Both the position numbers and the translations under genes were made by a program. Below are positions 1 to 7,030 of a stretch of DNA of 61,990 bases, one piece after another. The number at the start of each line of letters is the position of its first letter. Position 1 is the first letter of the stretch. The DNA lies in IMG/VR virus record IMGVR_UViG_3300017917_000546, positions 1 to 61,990 of that record; one strand, given 5' to 3'. Below the pieces are notes generated by a model. It was not told the origin of the DNA, ran no database searches, and saw nothing but the letters and a program-made list of their open reading frames with translations. This stretch comes from a virus.

Positions 1-2
1 AA

Positions 3-599
3 GAAGACAAAGCTAAACTAATCGACGAAGCAACAGAAGCATTTGAACTAGTGCTTGATCGGTTGCTTATTGATCGTGAAACAGATCCTAACTCGCACGG
101 TACAGCGAAGCGTCTAGCAAAAATGTACTTTAACGAAATTATGGCAGGACGTTATGAACCAGCACCAGACGCAACAGCATTTCCAAACGATTCGGAGGAC
201 CGCTACGAAGGTATGTTGGTTGTTCGCAGTGAGCTTCGCAGTATGTGTAGCCATCATCATCAGCCCGTTGTTGGTGTTGCCTATATTGGTATTATTGCGG
301 CTCAACACCTCATTGGCCTCTCTAAGTACACAAGAATCGCACAGTGGTGTGCAAGACGTGGTACTCTCCAGGAGGAACTTGCTAATGATATTGCTCGCGA
401 GATCGCCAAAGCTACCGGAGCAAAAGACCTAGGAGTTTATATTCAGGCCACTCACGGTTGCTGTGAGAATCGAGGTATTATGGCACATTCTAGTCTTACA
501 CAGACTACTGTGTTACGTGGTGCGTTTAAAGACGACATGGGTACAAAGAAAGAATTCTTTGATAATATTAAAATGCAACAGGAGTTTGCCCCAAGATGA
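3..599 (+). CDS. folE: GTP cyclohydrolase I (5' end cut by window edge)
   Basis: Converts GTP to 7,8-dihydroneopterin triphosphate, the first step of folate and of 7-deazaguanine (preQ0/queuosine) synthesis. The reading frame is open to the left edge, so the start lies outside the window; the GTG at position 51 is an internal codon and not a credible start. Visible FolE hallmarks are the zinc motif CSHHH (E. coli CEHH), the segment IGLSKYTRIAQ, and THGCCENRG near the C-terminus, which matches the region of the third zinc ligand and catalytic residues (E. coli VHYCVKARG). The C-terminal end is complete. The gene overlaps the next start by four bases. With queE at 3644 it suggests a phage deazapurine pathway. 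Family assignment is very sure; the role in DNA modification is inference. Confidence 0.95.
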   Translation, partial: EDKAKLIDEATEAFELVLDRLLIDRETDPNSHGTAKRLAKMYFNEIMAGRYEPAPDATAFPNDSEDRYEGMLVVRSELRSMCSHHHQPVVGVAYIGIIAAQHLIGLSKYTRIAQWCARRGTLQEELANDIAREIAKATGAKDLGVYIQATHGCCENRGIMAHSSLTQTTVLRGAFKDDMGTKKEFFDNIKMQQEFAPR

Positions 600-799
600 G
601 AAAACAATTGATTGAAGCTAGCAAACAACATTATCTAGCGCACATCGAAAAACATCGTATCAATGTAGAGGTAATTCTAAATAATCCTACTGCTATTGCC
701 GAACATAGCGATATTATGGATGCTATCGAAAAAGAAGTTGCTCAGATTGCCGAGTATATGGACAAACTAGAAGTAATGGAAAAATATTTTAAGGATTAA
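596..799 (+). CDS. Small conserved phage protein, unknown function
   Basis: A 67-residue charged, probably all-helical protein. It overlaps folE by four bases (ATGA), with a GGAG about 11 bases upstream inside folE, so it is probably translationally coupled. I recognise it only as the kind of small protein of unknown function common in marine T4-like phages (N-terminus MRKQLIEASKQHY, then HSDIMDAIEKE). There is no signal peptide, membrane segment or catalytic motif. Function unknown. Confidence 0.75.
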   Translation: MRKQLIEASKQHYLAHIEKHRINVEVILNNPTAIAEHSDIMDAIEKEVAQIAEYMDKLEVMEKYFKD

Positions 800-802
800 A
801 CT

Positions 803-1021
803 ATGAACTCTGTTGATATGGCTAACGATTTAATTAATCGTGCTAAAAATCTAAAGAAGTTTGAAGTAAAGCGTATGCTCGAAAACGGCATTATGTTTAC
901 TGGTGGACCTATTCCTTTTGATATCAAAGGCAAAGATGACTGCTATTGGATTTATGCTTATGCTCTTACACAAGAAGAGGCAGAAGCACAGGTTGATACG
1001 TGGTTAAGCGATAAAGTATGA
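803..1021 (+). CDS. Hypothetical protein (72 aa)
   Basis: A 72-residue acidic protein starting at an ATG with a good ribosome binding site (AAGGA seven bases upstream). The middle has a glycine/proline turn (TGGPIPFD) followed by aromatic YWIYAYALT and a helical C-terminal tail, suggesting a compact alpha/beta fold. It overlaps the next gene by four bases. No family recognised. Confidence 0.7.
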   Translation: MNSVDMANDLINRAKNLKKFEVKRMLENGIMFTGGPIPFDIKGKDDCYWIYAYALTQEEAEAQVDTWLSDKV

Positions 1022-1449
1022 TAGCACCGTTGCTCGACGAGTTAATGGTCCAACAACAATTACCGGATGGTTTGAAATCCGGTACCGGTGCTTGGCAACA
1101 TATGGTAGCAGTTATTATGCTTAACCAAACTGGCAGAAAGGCTGTGAAATATGTTGCTCCTATATTTTGGAGTCGCTGGCCTACCCCTTATTCATTTCTA
1201 CGGGCTTCCGAAGAAGAAGTCAAAGAAGTAATTTGGCCTTTAGGCATGTATAACACTCGTTTCCAAAGACTCAAACGCATGACCAAAGACTTCTTGACTT
1301 GGGACGGAATTGATGCTACAATGTTATATGGAATAGGAAAATACGGTAGCGATAGTTATGAAATATTTTTCAAACAAAACTACAGTGTAGAACCTACTGA
1401 TAAAGAATTAAAGAGATATTTACAAGAAGAGATTTTTGAGACATGCTAA
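1018..1449 (+). CDS. MBD4-like HhH-GPD DNA glycosylase
   Basis: Probable mismatch or uracil/thymine DNA glycosylase of the endonuclease III (HhH-GPD) superfamily. The segment LYGIGKYGSDSYEIF (about residues 103-117) matches the C-terminal glycosylase domain of vertebrate MBD4 (GIGKYGNDSYRIF), including the hairpin-helix-hairpin and the catalytic aspartate, here D112. The N-terminal part (MLNQTGRKAV) matches the helix before the substrate pocket. At 143 residues it is essentially a single minimal catalytic domain. No C-terminal 4Fe-4S cysteine cluster of the EndoIII/MutY type is visible, in line with MBD4. It sits in an overlapping gene string beginning with folE. The substrate in a phage is unknown: deaminated bases in phage or host DNA are possible. 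Confidence 0.85.
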   Translation: MIAPLLDELMVQQQLPDGLKSGTGAWQHMVAVIMLNQTGRKAVKYVAPIFWSRWPTPYSFLRASEEEVKEVIWPLGMYNTRFQRLKRMTKDFLTWDGIDATMLYGIGKYGSDSYEIFFKQNYSVEPTDKELKRYLQEEIFETC

Positions 1450-1619
1450 TACTTACAGCTTTGATGGTCGCATTGTTAGGTTATCAGGTGTCCATGCCGG
1501 CTGTAGATAATGCCAAATATACATTTACAGTCTATGAAGGGCAGATTGTAAAAATGAATACACAAAACGGCAAATTCGAAGTATGTGATAAAGAGCTAAA
1601 ATGCCAACCAAAAGAGTAA
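1443..1619 (+). CDS. Small protein with hydrophobic N-terminus (58 aa)
   Basis: A 58-codon reading frame in the otherwise empty gap between the glycosylase and cupin genes. Its ATG lies inside the last codons of the glycosylase gene (overlap of 7 bases) and it ends one base before the region of the next start. The first ~17 residues (MLILTALMVALLGYQVS) are hydrophobic and could be a signal or membrane anchor. The rest is polar with two cysteines (EVCDKELKC). Packing and reading direction support a real gene; no homology is recognised. Confidence 0.55.
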   Translation: MLILTALMVALLGYQVSMPAVDNAKYTFTVYEGQIVKMNTQNGKFEVCDKELKCQPKE

Positions 1620-1623
1620 ATGT

Positions 1624-2094
1624 ATGTTTTTAAAACTTTTAGAAAAACTAGGTCGTAAGCGTATCATCTATGATCGCGTACACAACGAACCTTATCTAGA
1701 ACGCTACTACCTCTTTCTTAAAGAGCGTGAGCGTTTTCCCTTTAATGTATTTTTACACAAATTTTTAAAAGGTGATCCAGACGATGTTCATGATCATCCC
1801 TGGCCTTACGCTACATTGATTTTGAAAGGTGGCTACTATGAATGGGTTCCGCAGTTTAACGCAGACGGTACTAAATCATGTGAGGTACGTAAATGGAGAG
1901 GACCCGGCCATTTTCGTATATGTAGCCCTAATTCTTATCATCGTATTGAGCTTAAGCCTGGCGTAACAGCGTGGACACTGTTTATGCCCGGTCCTCACAA
2001 ACGTGATTGGGGTTTCTTAGTTAACAATAAATGGGTTCAACACGAACAGTATCTAAAGGAGAGATATGAACAAGCTCATAATAGACCAGCATAA
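1624..2094 (+). CDS. Cupin-fold protein
   Basis: A 156-residue protein with cupin-type metal-binding features: HDHPW (H56, H58) followed by a glycine-rich turn LKGGYYEW, then YHRIEL (H106) and AWTLFMPGP. This corresponds to the two conserved cupin motifs and would bind a metal in a beta-barrel. The phage family is usually left unnamed. Its substrate is unknown; sugar-nucleotide or small-molecule isomerisation or dioxygenation are options. The start is the ATG at 1624; another ATG four bases upstream is out of frame. The 3' end overlaps the phosphoribosyltransferase gene by 29 bases. Confidence 0.75.
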   Translation: MFLKLLEKLGRKRIIYDRVHNEPYLERYYLFLKERERFPFNVFLHKFLKGDPDDVHDHPWPYATLILKGGYYEWVPQFNADGTKSCEVRKWRGPGHFRICSPNSYHRIELKPGVTAWTLFMPGPHKRDWGFLVNNKWVQHEQYLKERYEQAHNRPA

Positions 2095-2653
2095 GATGTC
2101 TGGTTTAGTATCAAGAATTGGTAGAGATATAGCAACAGGTCCGTGGAAACCTGATTATATTGTAGGCCTCACTCGCGGAGGCCTTATTCCCGCTGTGATG
2201 CTTAGTCATTATCTCAATATTCCTATGTATACATTAAATGTTAGTCTAAGAGATAATGAGGAAAATGAAAGCAATCTTTGGATGGCTGAAGATGCATTAG
2301 GACCTCAGAGCAAAGAAAGATTTATTGAAGATGAAAACGACATAGGCGGTATCTTAGAAGCCGCTAGTGATTTACTAGAACAAGGCGCCACATATAAAAA
2401 CATTCTTATCGTAGACGATATCAACGACACAGGTGCTACATTTAATTGGATTATGAAAGACTGGCCTAGTGGATGCTTTCCTGATGATCCTGCCTGGGAT
2501 GAAGTATGGAATCAAAATGTTAAATTCGCGGTGCTAGTAGATAATCTTGCCAGCAACTGTAATGTTAAGATGGATTATATAGGCATGGAAATCAACAAGG
2601 CCGAAAATGATGTATGGGTTGATTTTCCTTGGGAAGAGTGGTGGGCAAAATGA
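2066..2653 (+). CDS. Phosphoribosyltransferase domain protein
   Basis: Type I phosphoribosyltransferase fold. The PRPP-binding signature is ILIVDDINDTGATF (residues 113-126) and an upstream loop is GLTRGGLIPA (34-43). This matches xanthine/hypoxanthine-guanine-type PRTases, which couple a nucleobase to PRPP. An acidic insert lies between the two motifs (residues 62-95). The start is supported by GGAGA a few bases before the ATG. The base substrate cannot be read from the sequence. A link to the neighbouring purine/deazapurine genes is plausible but unproven. Confidence 0.88.
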   Translation: MNKLIIDQHKMSGLVSRIGRDIATGPWKPDYIVGLTRGGLIPAVMLSHYLNIPMYTLNVSLRDNEENESNLWMAEDALGPQSKERFIEDENDIGGILEAASDLLEQGATYKNILIVDDINDTGATFNWIMKDWPSGCFPDDPAWDEVWNQNVKFAVLVDNLASNCNVKMDYIGMEINKAENDVWVDFPWEEWWAK

Positions 2654-3042
2654 AAGATACACATAAAGTATTTCCCTCAGAAGTTGAATTTATAGAAGAT
2701 TCAAAAGCGCCTTGGACTGAACTAGTAGAGGAAGATTACCATGTCAAAGTATTTAGAGATATATATCCTGTTACTGATGGCCATCTCCTTTTTGTGCCTA
2801 AATATAATACTGTTTCTGTTCTAATAGAATGTTTTGAAGATGCTGTTACAGATGGTATTAAGCGAGTCCAAGACGGCGAATGGGACGGATTTAATGTGGG
2901 ATTAAACTACGGAAAAGCTGCGGGACAGACCGTTCCGTGGCCTCATGTGCATCTTATTCCAAGGCGTAACGGTGATATGGAAGATCCCACAGGCGGAGTC
3001 CGTCATGTTATTCCAGAAAAAGGAAATTATAAAAAGTGGTAA
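2650..3042 (+). CDS. HIT-family nucleotide-binding protein
   Basis: Histidine-triad (HIT) domain, a family of nucleotidyl hydrolases/transferases acting on substrates such as Ap4A or adenylated amines. The C-terminal GQTVPWPHVHLIPRR aligns with GQTVxHxHxHxxPR of Fhit-like proteins, but the first histidine of the triad is a tryptophan (W97); the catalytic-position H99 and H101 remain. The N-terminal half has VFRDIYPVTDGHLLFVPK, typical of HIT sheets. The start chosen is ATG at 2650, giving a 4-base ATGA overlap with the upstream stop; a longer form from 2629 would run deeper into that gene. Partner and substrate unknown. Confidence 0.88.
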   Translation: MKDTHKVFPSEVEFIEDSKAPWTELVEEDYHVKVFRDIYPVTDGHLLFVPKYNTVSVLIECFEDAVTDGIKRVQDGEWDGFNVGLNYGKAAGQTVPWPHVHLIPRRNGDMEDPTGGVRHVIPEKGNYKKW

Positions 3043-3236
3043 CAGTTCATATACCCTGGAGTCCTAAAGCAAATACTATGCCGCTATGGAATGAAATTAC
3101 AGCTTCAATAGTGGAGCATTTTGGTTTGCCAGGCGATAAGTACACCACAGAGTTAAATGAAAATTATATGAACTTTAACTTTCATAACGAGAAAGATGGA
3201 TTACTCTGTAAAATACTTGTGAGCGATTATCTATGA
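3036..3236 (+). CDS. Hypothetical protein (66 aa)
   Basis: A 66-residue protein beginning with GTG overlapping the end of the HIT gene by seven bases and ending with a four-base overlap into the next gene. The sequence (HIPWSPKANTMPLWNEI near the start, YMNFNFHNEKDG later) gives no recognised family. Its place inside an unbroken overlapping gene string is the main support. Confidence 0.6.
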   Translation: MVTVHIPWSPKANTMPLWNEITASIVEHFGLPGDKYTTELNENYMNFNFHNEKDGLLCKILVSDYL

Positions 3237-3451
3237 GAAACGTCCTAATAGTGACTCTTGCGTTTGCCGCTATAGTGATACTAGTCTTATCGGATTTCGG
3301 TAGACACGGCACTAGAGTCTACGACTGCGGAATGGCAGAATGGCACCCAGATATTCCGAATGCCGTTAAAGAAGAATGTAGAAGAATACACTACGAAGAA
3401 TGGAAACGTCAGCAGGAAGAAAAAAATAAAACTAAACTTATTACTACATGA
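3233..3451 (+). CDS. Small single-pass membrane protein
   Basis: A 72-residue protein with one N-terminal hydrophobic segment (residues 4-20, VLIVTLAFAAIVILVLS) followed by a soluble tail that has a cysteine pair (YDCGMAEWHPDIP, then EECRR) and a highly charged lysine/glutamate-rich end. The layout suggests an inner-membrane anchor with a cytoplasmic or periplasmic helix. Four-base overlaps link it to both neighbours. I recall similar short proteins of unknown function in marine T4-like phages. Confidence 0.7.
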   Translation: MRNVLIVTLAFAAIVILVLSDFGRHGTRVYDCGMAEWHPDIPNAVKEECRRIHYEEWKRQQEEKNKTKLITT

Positions 3452-3657
3452 AATCGTGGACACTAACCGTTGAGGAAGATAAAGTAACCGGTGACGGTAT
3501 TTTAACTTTTCCTCCTGATCTACTATTAGAGGCTGGGTGGGAAGAAGGGGATACATTACATTGGATCGATAATCACGACGGTAGTTGGAGTTTAATCAAA
3601 GAAGAAGACTTGACAAACTTCATTAAAAAAGGTATAATAAACAATGAGCAAAATTAA
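3448..3657 (+). CDS. AbrB/SpoVT-like small DNA-binding protein
   Basis: A 69-residue protein with the swapped-hairpin AbrB pattern: GDGILTFPPDLLLEAGWEEGD (split as GDGILTFPPD and AGWEEGD) then LHWIDNHDGSWSLIK. AbrB-like domains are dimeric DNA-binding transcription regulators or antitoxins. This form is frequent in marine T4-like phages, where its targets are unknown. No toxin partner is seen beside it. A consensus sigma70-type promoter (3610-3638) lies within its 3' end and would drive queE. Confidence 0.75.
   Translation: MKSWTLTVEEDKVTGDGILTFPPDLLLEAGWEEGDTLHWIDNHDGSWSLIKEEDLTNFIKKGIINNEQN
3610..3638 (+). promoter_or_regulatory. Consensus sigma70-type promoter before queE
   Basis: TTGACA at 3610-3615, a 17-base spacer and TATAAT at 3633-3638: a perfect match to the bacterial housekeeping consensus with optimal spacing. 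It lies inside the 3' end of the AbrB-like gene. The expected transcription start falls at about 3644-3645, on the queE start codon itself, so the mRNA would be leaderless or nearly so. Confidence 0.7.
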
Positions 3658-4498
3658 AATCGCAGAGCTGTTTTACAGCGTACAAGGTGAAGGACGCTAT
3701 ATGGGCGTTCCGTCTGTTTTCTTACGCACATTTGGATGTAACTTTAAATGTGCGGGATTCGGTATGCCAAAGGGTCAACTAAGTACTGAAGTTGATGCTA
3801 TTGCACAAATCGTAGATAAATTTAAACTATATGAAGAACTTCCATTGGTTAGTACTGGTTGCGATAGTTATGCTTCTTGGGATCCACGTTTTAAGGACCT
3901 TAGTCCTATGCTTACAACAGACGCCATCGCAGATAGAATCACGGAGATACTGCCCTTCAACAAATGGCAAGACGAACATCTAGTTATTACAGGCGGTGAG
4001 CCATTACTAGGCTGGCAACGTGCTTATCCCGACTTATTGAATCATCCTAAGATGGCAGGTCTTAAAGAAATCACTTTTGAAACTAATGGTACTCAAAAAC
4101 TGTCAAAAGAATTTAAAGATTATCTAATCCAATGGCAAATGCCTGATTTAGATTTTAATAGAGAAATTACATTCAGTGTCAGTGCTAAATTAAGTTGCTC
4201 CGGTGAGGAGCGACACGAAGCTATTCGTCCAGATATTGTTTGCGAATACGAAGAAGTAGGATATACATATCTTAAATTTGTAGTAGCCACAGAAGAAGAT
4301 GCCGAAGAAGCGATCGAGACCGCAGACATTTATCGTGCTGAAGGCTTCACTGGACCTGTATATCTTATGCCTGTAGGCGGTGTGGAAAGCGTTTATACAT
4401 TAAACAATCGCCGCGTAGCGGAACTAGCCATGAAGAACGGACTGCGCTATTCGGATCGTCTACAGGTTCCTTTATTTAAAAATGAGTGGGGAACTTAA
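3644..4498 (+). CDS. queE: 7-carboxy-7-deazaguanine synthase (radical SAM)
   Basis: QueE converts 6-carboxytetrahydropterin to 7-carboxy-7-deazaguanine, a step toward preQ0 and queuosine-type modifications. Evidence: N-terminal EIFYSVQGEG-like segment (AELFYSVQGEG), FLRTFGCNFKC, and the SAM-binding VITGGEPLL. The radical SAM cluster motif is unusual: C32 and C36 are present, but instead of a cysteine two residues later an insertion of about 34 residues follows and the third cysteine appears in TGCDSYASW (C73), matching the CDTxYAW end of the normal motif. At 284 residues it is longer than typical (about 210-230). It is preceded by its own sigma70-type promoter. No QueD or QueC is seen in the window. 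Confidence 0.9.
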   Translation: MSKIKIAELFYSVQGEGRYMGVPSVFLRTFGCNFKCAGFGMPKGQLSTEVDAIAQIVDKFKLYEELPLVSTGCDSYASWDPRFKDLSPMLTTDAIADRITEILPFNKWQDEHLVITGGEPLLGWQRAYPDLLNHPKMAGLKEITFETNGTQKLSKEFKDYLIQWQMPDLDFNREITFSVSAKLSCSGEERHEAIRPDIVCEYEEVGYTYLKFVVATEEDAEEAIETADIYRAEGFTGPVYLMPVGGVESVYTLNNRRVAELAMKNGLRYSDRLQVPLFKNEWGT

Positions 4499-4938
4499 TG
4501 AAGAATTTTTTGAAAAAAATAATGGGGTTAGACAAATTAGAAGAGTCTATTACCCGAGCAGAACAAGATCTAGCAGAAGCCAATAAAAGATTAGAAGAAG
4601 CAGAAAAAGCACAAAAACTTGCTCAAGAGCAAGAAGAATTGGCTAAACTCAATCCAAAAGACCGTGCTACTCGTAAGAAGGAACCGTGGGTTGGGGTACT
4701 AAATACGCATGTCAACAAAGACAATATTCGCAATGGCTTTTTTGAGCTTGACTGGAATGAGTATTTTGTGCTACAATTAAAGCAAGAGGGTTATGGAGCA
4801 GATGGCGATTTAGATGAAGAAATCGTCGATCGTTGGTTCCGTGAACTTTGTGCCAATGTTGTAGTAGATGGTGATTATGGTGGTCCTGTGGAAACAGGTA
4901 CTTTGGACATACAGACTGTTGTAAAGAAAAACAAATGA
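4498..4938 (+). CDS. Conserved phage protein with N-terminal coiled coil
   Basis: A protein of 146 residues. The N-terminal third (about residues 10-50) is a heptad-rich, glutamate/lysine/alanine coiled coil; the C-terminal part contains KEPWVGVLNTHV and NGFFELDWNEYFV, a pattern I recognise from proteins of unknown function in marine T4-like phages. The start is placed at the ATG at 4498, which shares one base with the queE stop (TAATG); a GTG 12 bases upstream is possible. Followed by the RNase H gene with a four-base overlap. Function unknown. Confidence 0.78.
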   Translation: MKNFLKKIMGLDKLEESITRAEQDLAEANKRLEEAEKAQKLAQEQEELAKLNPKDRATRKKEPWVGVLNTHVNKDNIRNGFFELDWNEYFVLQLKQEGYGADGDLDEEIVDRWFRELCANVVVDGDYGGPVETGTLDIQTVVKKNK

Positions 4939-5945
4939 CATACATTTTAGTTGATACTGCTAACACGTTCTTTCGTGCTAGACATGTTATTAACGGCGAT
5001 GCCGACATTAAGCTCGGTATGGCTTTCCATATTACTCTAAACTCTATTAGAAAGGCCTGGCAACAGTTTAACGGTACCCACGTTATTTTCTGCTTAGAAG
5101 GTCGAAGCTGGCGTAAGGACTATTACGAACCCTACAAACGTAATCGTTCAGACGCCCGTGCCGCACATACACAAAAAGAAGCAGAAGAAGATAAACTGTT
5201 CTGGGAAGCATTTGATACATTTAAAGAGTTTATCAAAGATAAAACAAACTGCACAGTTATGCAACATCCTCAGCTAGAAGCTGACGATCTTATTGCAGGC
5301 TGGATCCAAAGTCATCCGGACGATAATCACGTTATTATTAGTACAGACAGCGATTTCGCACAGCTCATTGCACCCAATGTAAAACAGTATAACGGTGTAA
5401 TGGAAACTACTATCACACACGAAGGCTACTTTGATGACAAAGGTAAACCGATTATCGATAAGAAAACAAAAGAAGCCAAAGCAGCACCCAACCCAGAATG
5501 GCTCTTGTTTGAAAAGTGTATGCGTGGTGATACCAGTGATAATGTCTTCTCAGCGTATCCAGGTGTGCGTACTAAAGGTACAAAAAACAAAGTTGGTCTT
5601 ACTGAAGCGTTCGAAGACCGTAGCAGCAAAGGATTTGCGTGGAACAATCTCATGCTTCAGAGATGGACTGATCACGAAGGCAAAGAACATCGTGTCTTAG
5701 AAGATTACGAACGCAATCGTAGACTGATCGATTTAAGTTATCAACCAGATCACATTAAAGAAATTATTGCCACAACTATTGCAGAAGCCACATCGGCGAA
5801 TAAGAATGTTACCCAGGTTGGTATTAGACTTATGAAGTTCTGCAATACCTGGGATCTTAAAAAGATTTCAGAACAGGCACAATCATATGCGGAGCCATTG
5901 AATGCTAGATACAGTATTAAGGAAGACCACAGTCTGTCGGTATAA
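4935..5945 (+). CDS. rnh: T4 RNase H-like 5'-3' exonuclease (FEN family)
   Basis: Flap-type 5' nuclease, as T4 Rnh, which removes RNA primers and flaps from lagging strands. Metal-binding acidic residues are visible in family positions: D7 (ILVDTANTFF), E115/D117/D118 (QLEADDLIAG), D138/D140 (STDSDFA), and D199/D202 (CMRGDTSDN) at the start of the helix-hairpin-helix region (SAYPGVRTKGTKNK). At 336 residues it is close to the T4 protein (305). A clamp or SSB interaction is expected for the family but cannot be read here. Downstream genes follow closely. Confidence 0.92.
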   Translation: MTYILVDTANTFFRARHVINGDADIKLGMAFHITLNSIRKAWQQFNGTHVIFCLEGRSWRKDYYEPYKRNRSDARAAHTQKEAEEDKLFWEAFDTFKEFIKDKTNCTVMQHPQLEADDLIAGWIQSHPDDNHVIISTDSDFAQLIAPNVKQYNGVMETTITHEGYFDDKGKPIIDKKTKEAKAAPNPEWLLFEKCMRGDTSDNVFSAYPGVRTKGTKNKVGLTEAFEDRSSKGFAWNNLMLQRWTDHEGKEHRVLEDYERNRRLIDLSYQPDHIKEIIATTIAEATSANKNVTQVGIRLMKFCNTWDLKKISEQAQSYAEPLNARYSIKEDHSLSV

Positions 5946-5988
5946 AGACACCTGTGAATGTGCCACAGACACATGTTGGGAGAACAAT

Positions 5989-6465
5989 ATGACAGAACTA
6001 CACGCTAAACCAATCATTGCAGATAAATTCTGGATCGTTGAAGAGAATGGCGAGAAGGTCGCTACTCTGAGAAAGAACGAAGACAATCGTTTTGTAATGA
6101 GTAATGAGACTGGAATTAAGATTTATGAAACTAAAGAAAGTCTAACTCGAGAGTTTGGTAAAAAATTCTTTACAGTTAAAATTGTTAAAGAATCAGACAA
6201 TGCGTTGCCTAATGAGGTTCACGGTTATCCAACTAGTACTGAACCACACAATGCTATGTTTGACATCCGCAAGAAACTTCCGTTGTTCACCAAGAGCGGT
6301 GATAGCAAGAGTCTCTACTGTGCAGGTTACTATACAATTAAATTTGACAAAGGCTGGGTCAAGAGTTTCTGTCCTAAGAAGATCACTCTCGAACGCTATC
6401 CCTATAAAGGTCCTTTTAAAACAGAATTAGAAATGAAACAGGTATTGTCGAATGTCTCAAAATAA
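5989..6465 (+). CDS. Conserved phage protein, unknown function
   Basis: A 158-residue protein. The start at 5989 is preferred because GGGAGAA lies just before it and because an upstream in-frame start (5902) would lie deep within the RNase H gene. Motifs: HGYPTSTEPHN, KKLPLFTKS and KGWVKSFCPK, then TLERYPYKGPFKTE. I recognise this pattern from proteins of unknown function in marine T4-like phages. No catalytic signature visible. Its end overlaps the next gene by 14 bases. Confidence 0.8.
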   Translation: MTELHAKPIIADKFWIVEENGEKVATLRKNEDNRFVMSNETGIKIYETKESLTREFGKKFFTVKIVKESDNALPNEVHGYPTSTEPHNAMFDIRKKLPLFTKSGDSKSLYCAGYYTIKFDKGWVKSFCPKKITLERYPYKGPFKTELEMKQVLSNVSK

Positions 6466-6700
6466 TCTACCTTCCACACTGCCTACAGTTGAAAAACTCA
6501 TACAACGAGTAAATGTAGCTGAAAAAAGTCAGCAAAAAGAAATACGAATCACTATACAAGAAGCTAGAGATTTAACTGCTGAATTAGCTATATTAACTTC
6601 TAAATTGGGCAAAACAGTTCAAGAAATACATCAAACTTTAGCCGAAATTAAAGAATCTACTGCTAATATCGATGTAAAGTTCGACGGGGGCACCTTCTAA
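6452..6700 (+). CDS. Small coiled-coil protein
   Basis: An 82-residue protein, mostly one amphipathic helix or coiled coil (residues ~12-70) with a short flexible C-terminus ending in DGGTF. No family recognised. It is the last gene before the late promoter box at 6705, so probably ends an early or middle transcript. Confidence 0.7.
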   Translation: MSQNNLPSTLPTVEKLIQRVNVAEKSQQKEIRITIQEARDLTAELAILTSKLGKTVQEIHQTLAEIKESTANIDVKFDGGTF

Positions 6701-6704
6701 AAGA

Positions 6705-6712
6705 TATAAATA
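6705..6712 (+). promoter_or_regulatory. T4-type late promoter box TATAAATA
   Basis: Exact TATAAATA, the -10 element read by gp55-type late sigma factor. It lies in a short intergenic gap with the predicted transcription start about 26 bases before the next ATG, leaving room for the AGGA ribosome binding site. The octamer is expected several times by chance in such AT-rich DNA, but its intergenic placement supports it, as does the gp55 gene in the window. Confidence 0.7.
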
Positions 6713-6743
6713 TATACGTGGTTAATTAGGAAACACGTATAAT

Positions 6744-7028
6744 ATGAGTAGACCAAAGCCAACGATTCTTTTAGAATACGCTAATAAAGATACATTTAAG
6801 GTCGAGCAAATACTTGACAGCGAGGCCATCTGGGCTGTATTCTATAAAGGTCAACCTTTCAATTTAAAGAGCGGAAGTCTAGTTGCCAGCTATCCAGGGC
6901 CTAAATATAAAAAAGTGTCCTTTTCAAATCCTGGACATGCACATAATCTAGCAAAAAAGTTGAACAGACTTTTTAAGACCTCAGACTTCGCAGTTTACAA
7001 ACTCACTACCGGTGAAGAGGTAAAATAA
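6744..7028 (+). CDS. Conserved phage protein, unknown function
   Basis: A 94-residue basic protein. The sequence has ILLEYANK, WAVFYKGQPFNLKS, SYPGPKYKKVSFSNPGHAHN and ending AVYKLTTGEE, a pattern I recognise from small proteins of unknown function in marine T4-like phages. It starts the late-promoter-driven group of small genes (6744-8919), so a role in virion structure or assembly is possible but unproven. Confidence 0.8.
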   Translation: MSRPKPTILLEYANKDTFKVEQILDSEAIWAVFYKGQPFNLKSGSLVASYPGPKYKKVSFSNPGHAHNLAKKLNRLFKTSDFAVYKLTTGEEVK

Positions 7029-7030
7029 AA

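Noticed and set aside
3448-3657. Toxin-antitoxin pair with the AbrB-like gene as antitoxin
   Set aside because: Neither neighbour resembles a toxin: one is a small membrane protein, the other is QueE.
5902-5988. Longer start for the gene at 5989, giving a cysteine-rich N-terminus
   Set aside because: It would overlap RNase H by 44 bases, and the ATG at 5989 has a better ribosome binding site and fits the remembered family N-terminus.
6814-6843. TTGACA with TATTCT, 18-base spacer
   Set aside because: Inside a short coding gene with a weak -10 and no gene start close downstream.
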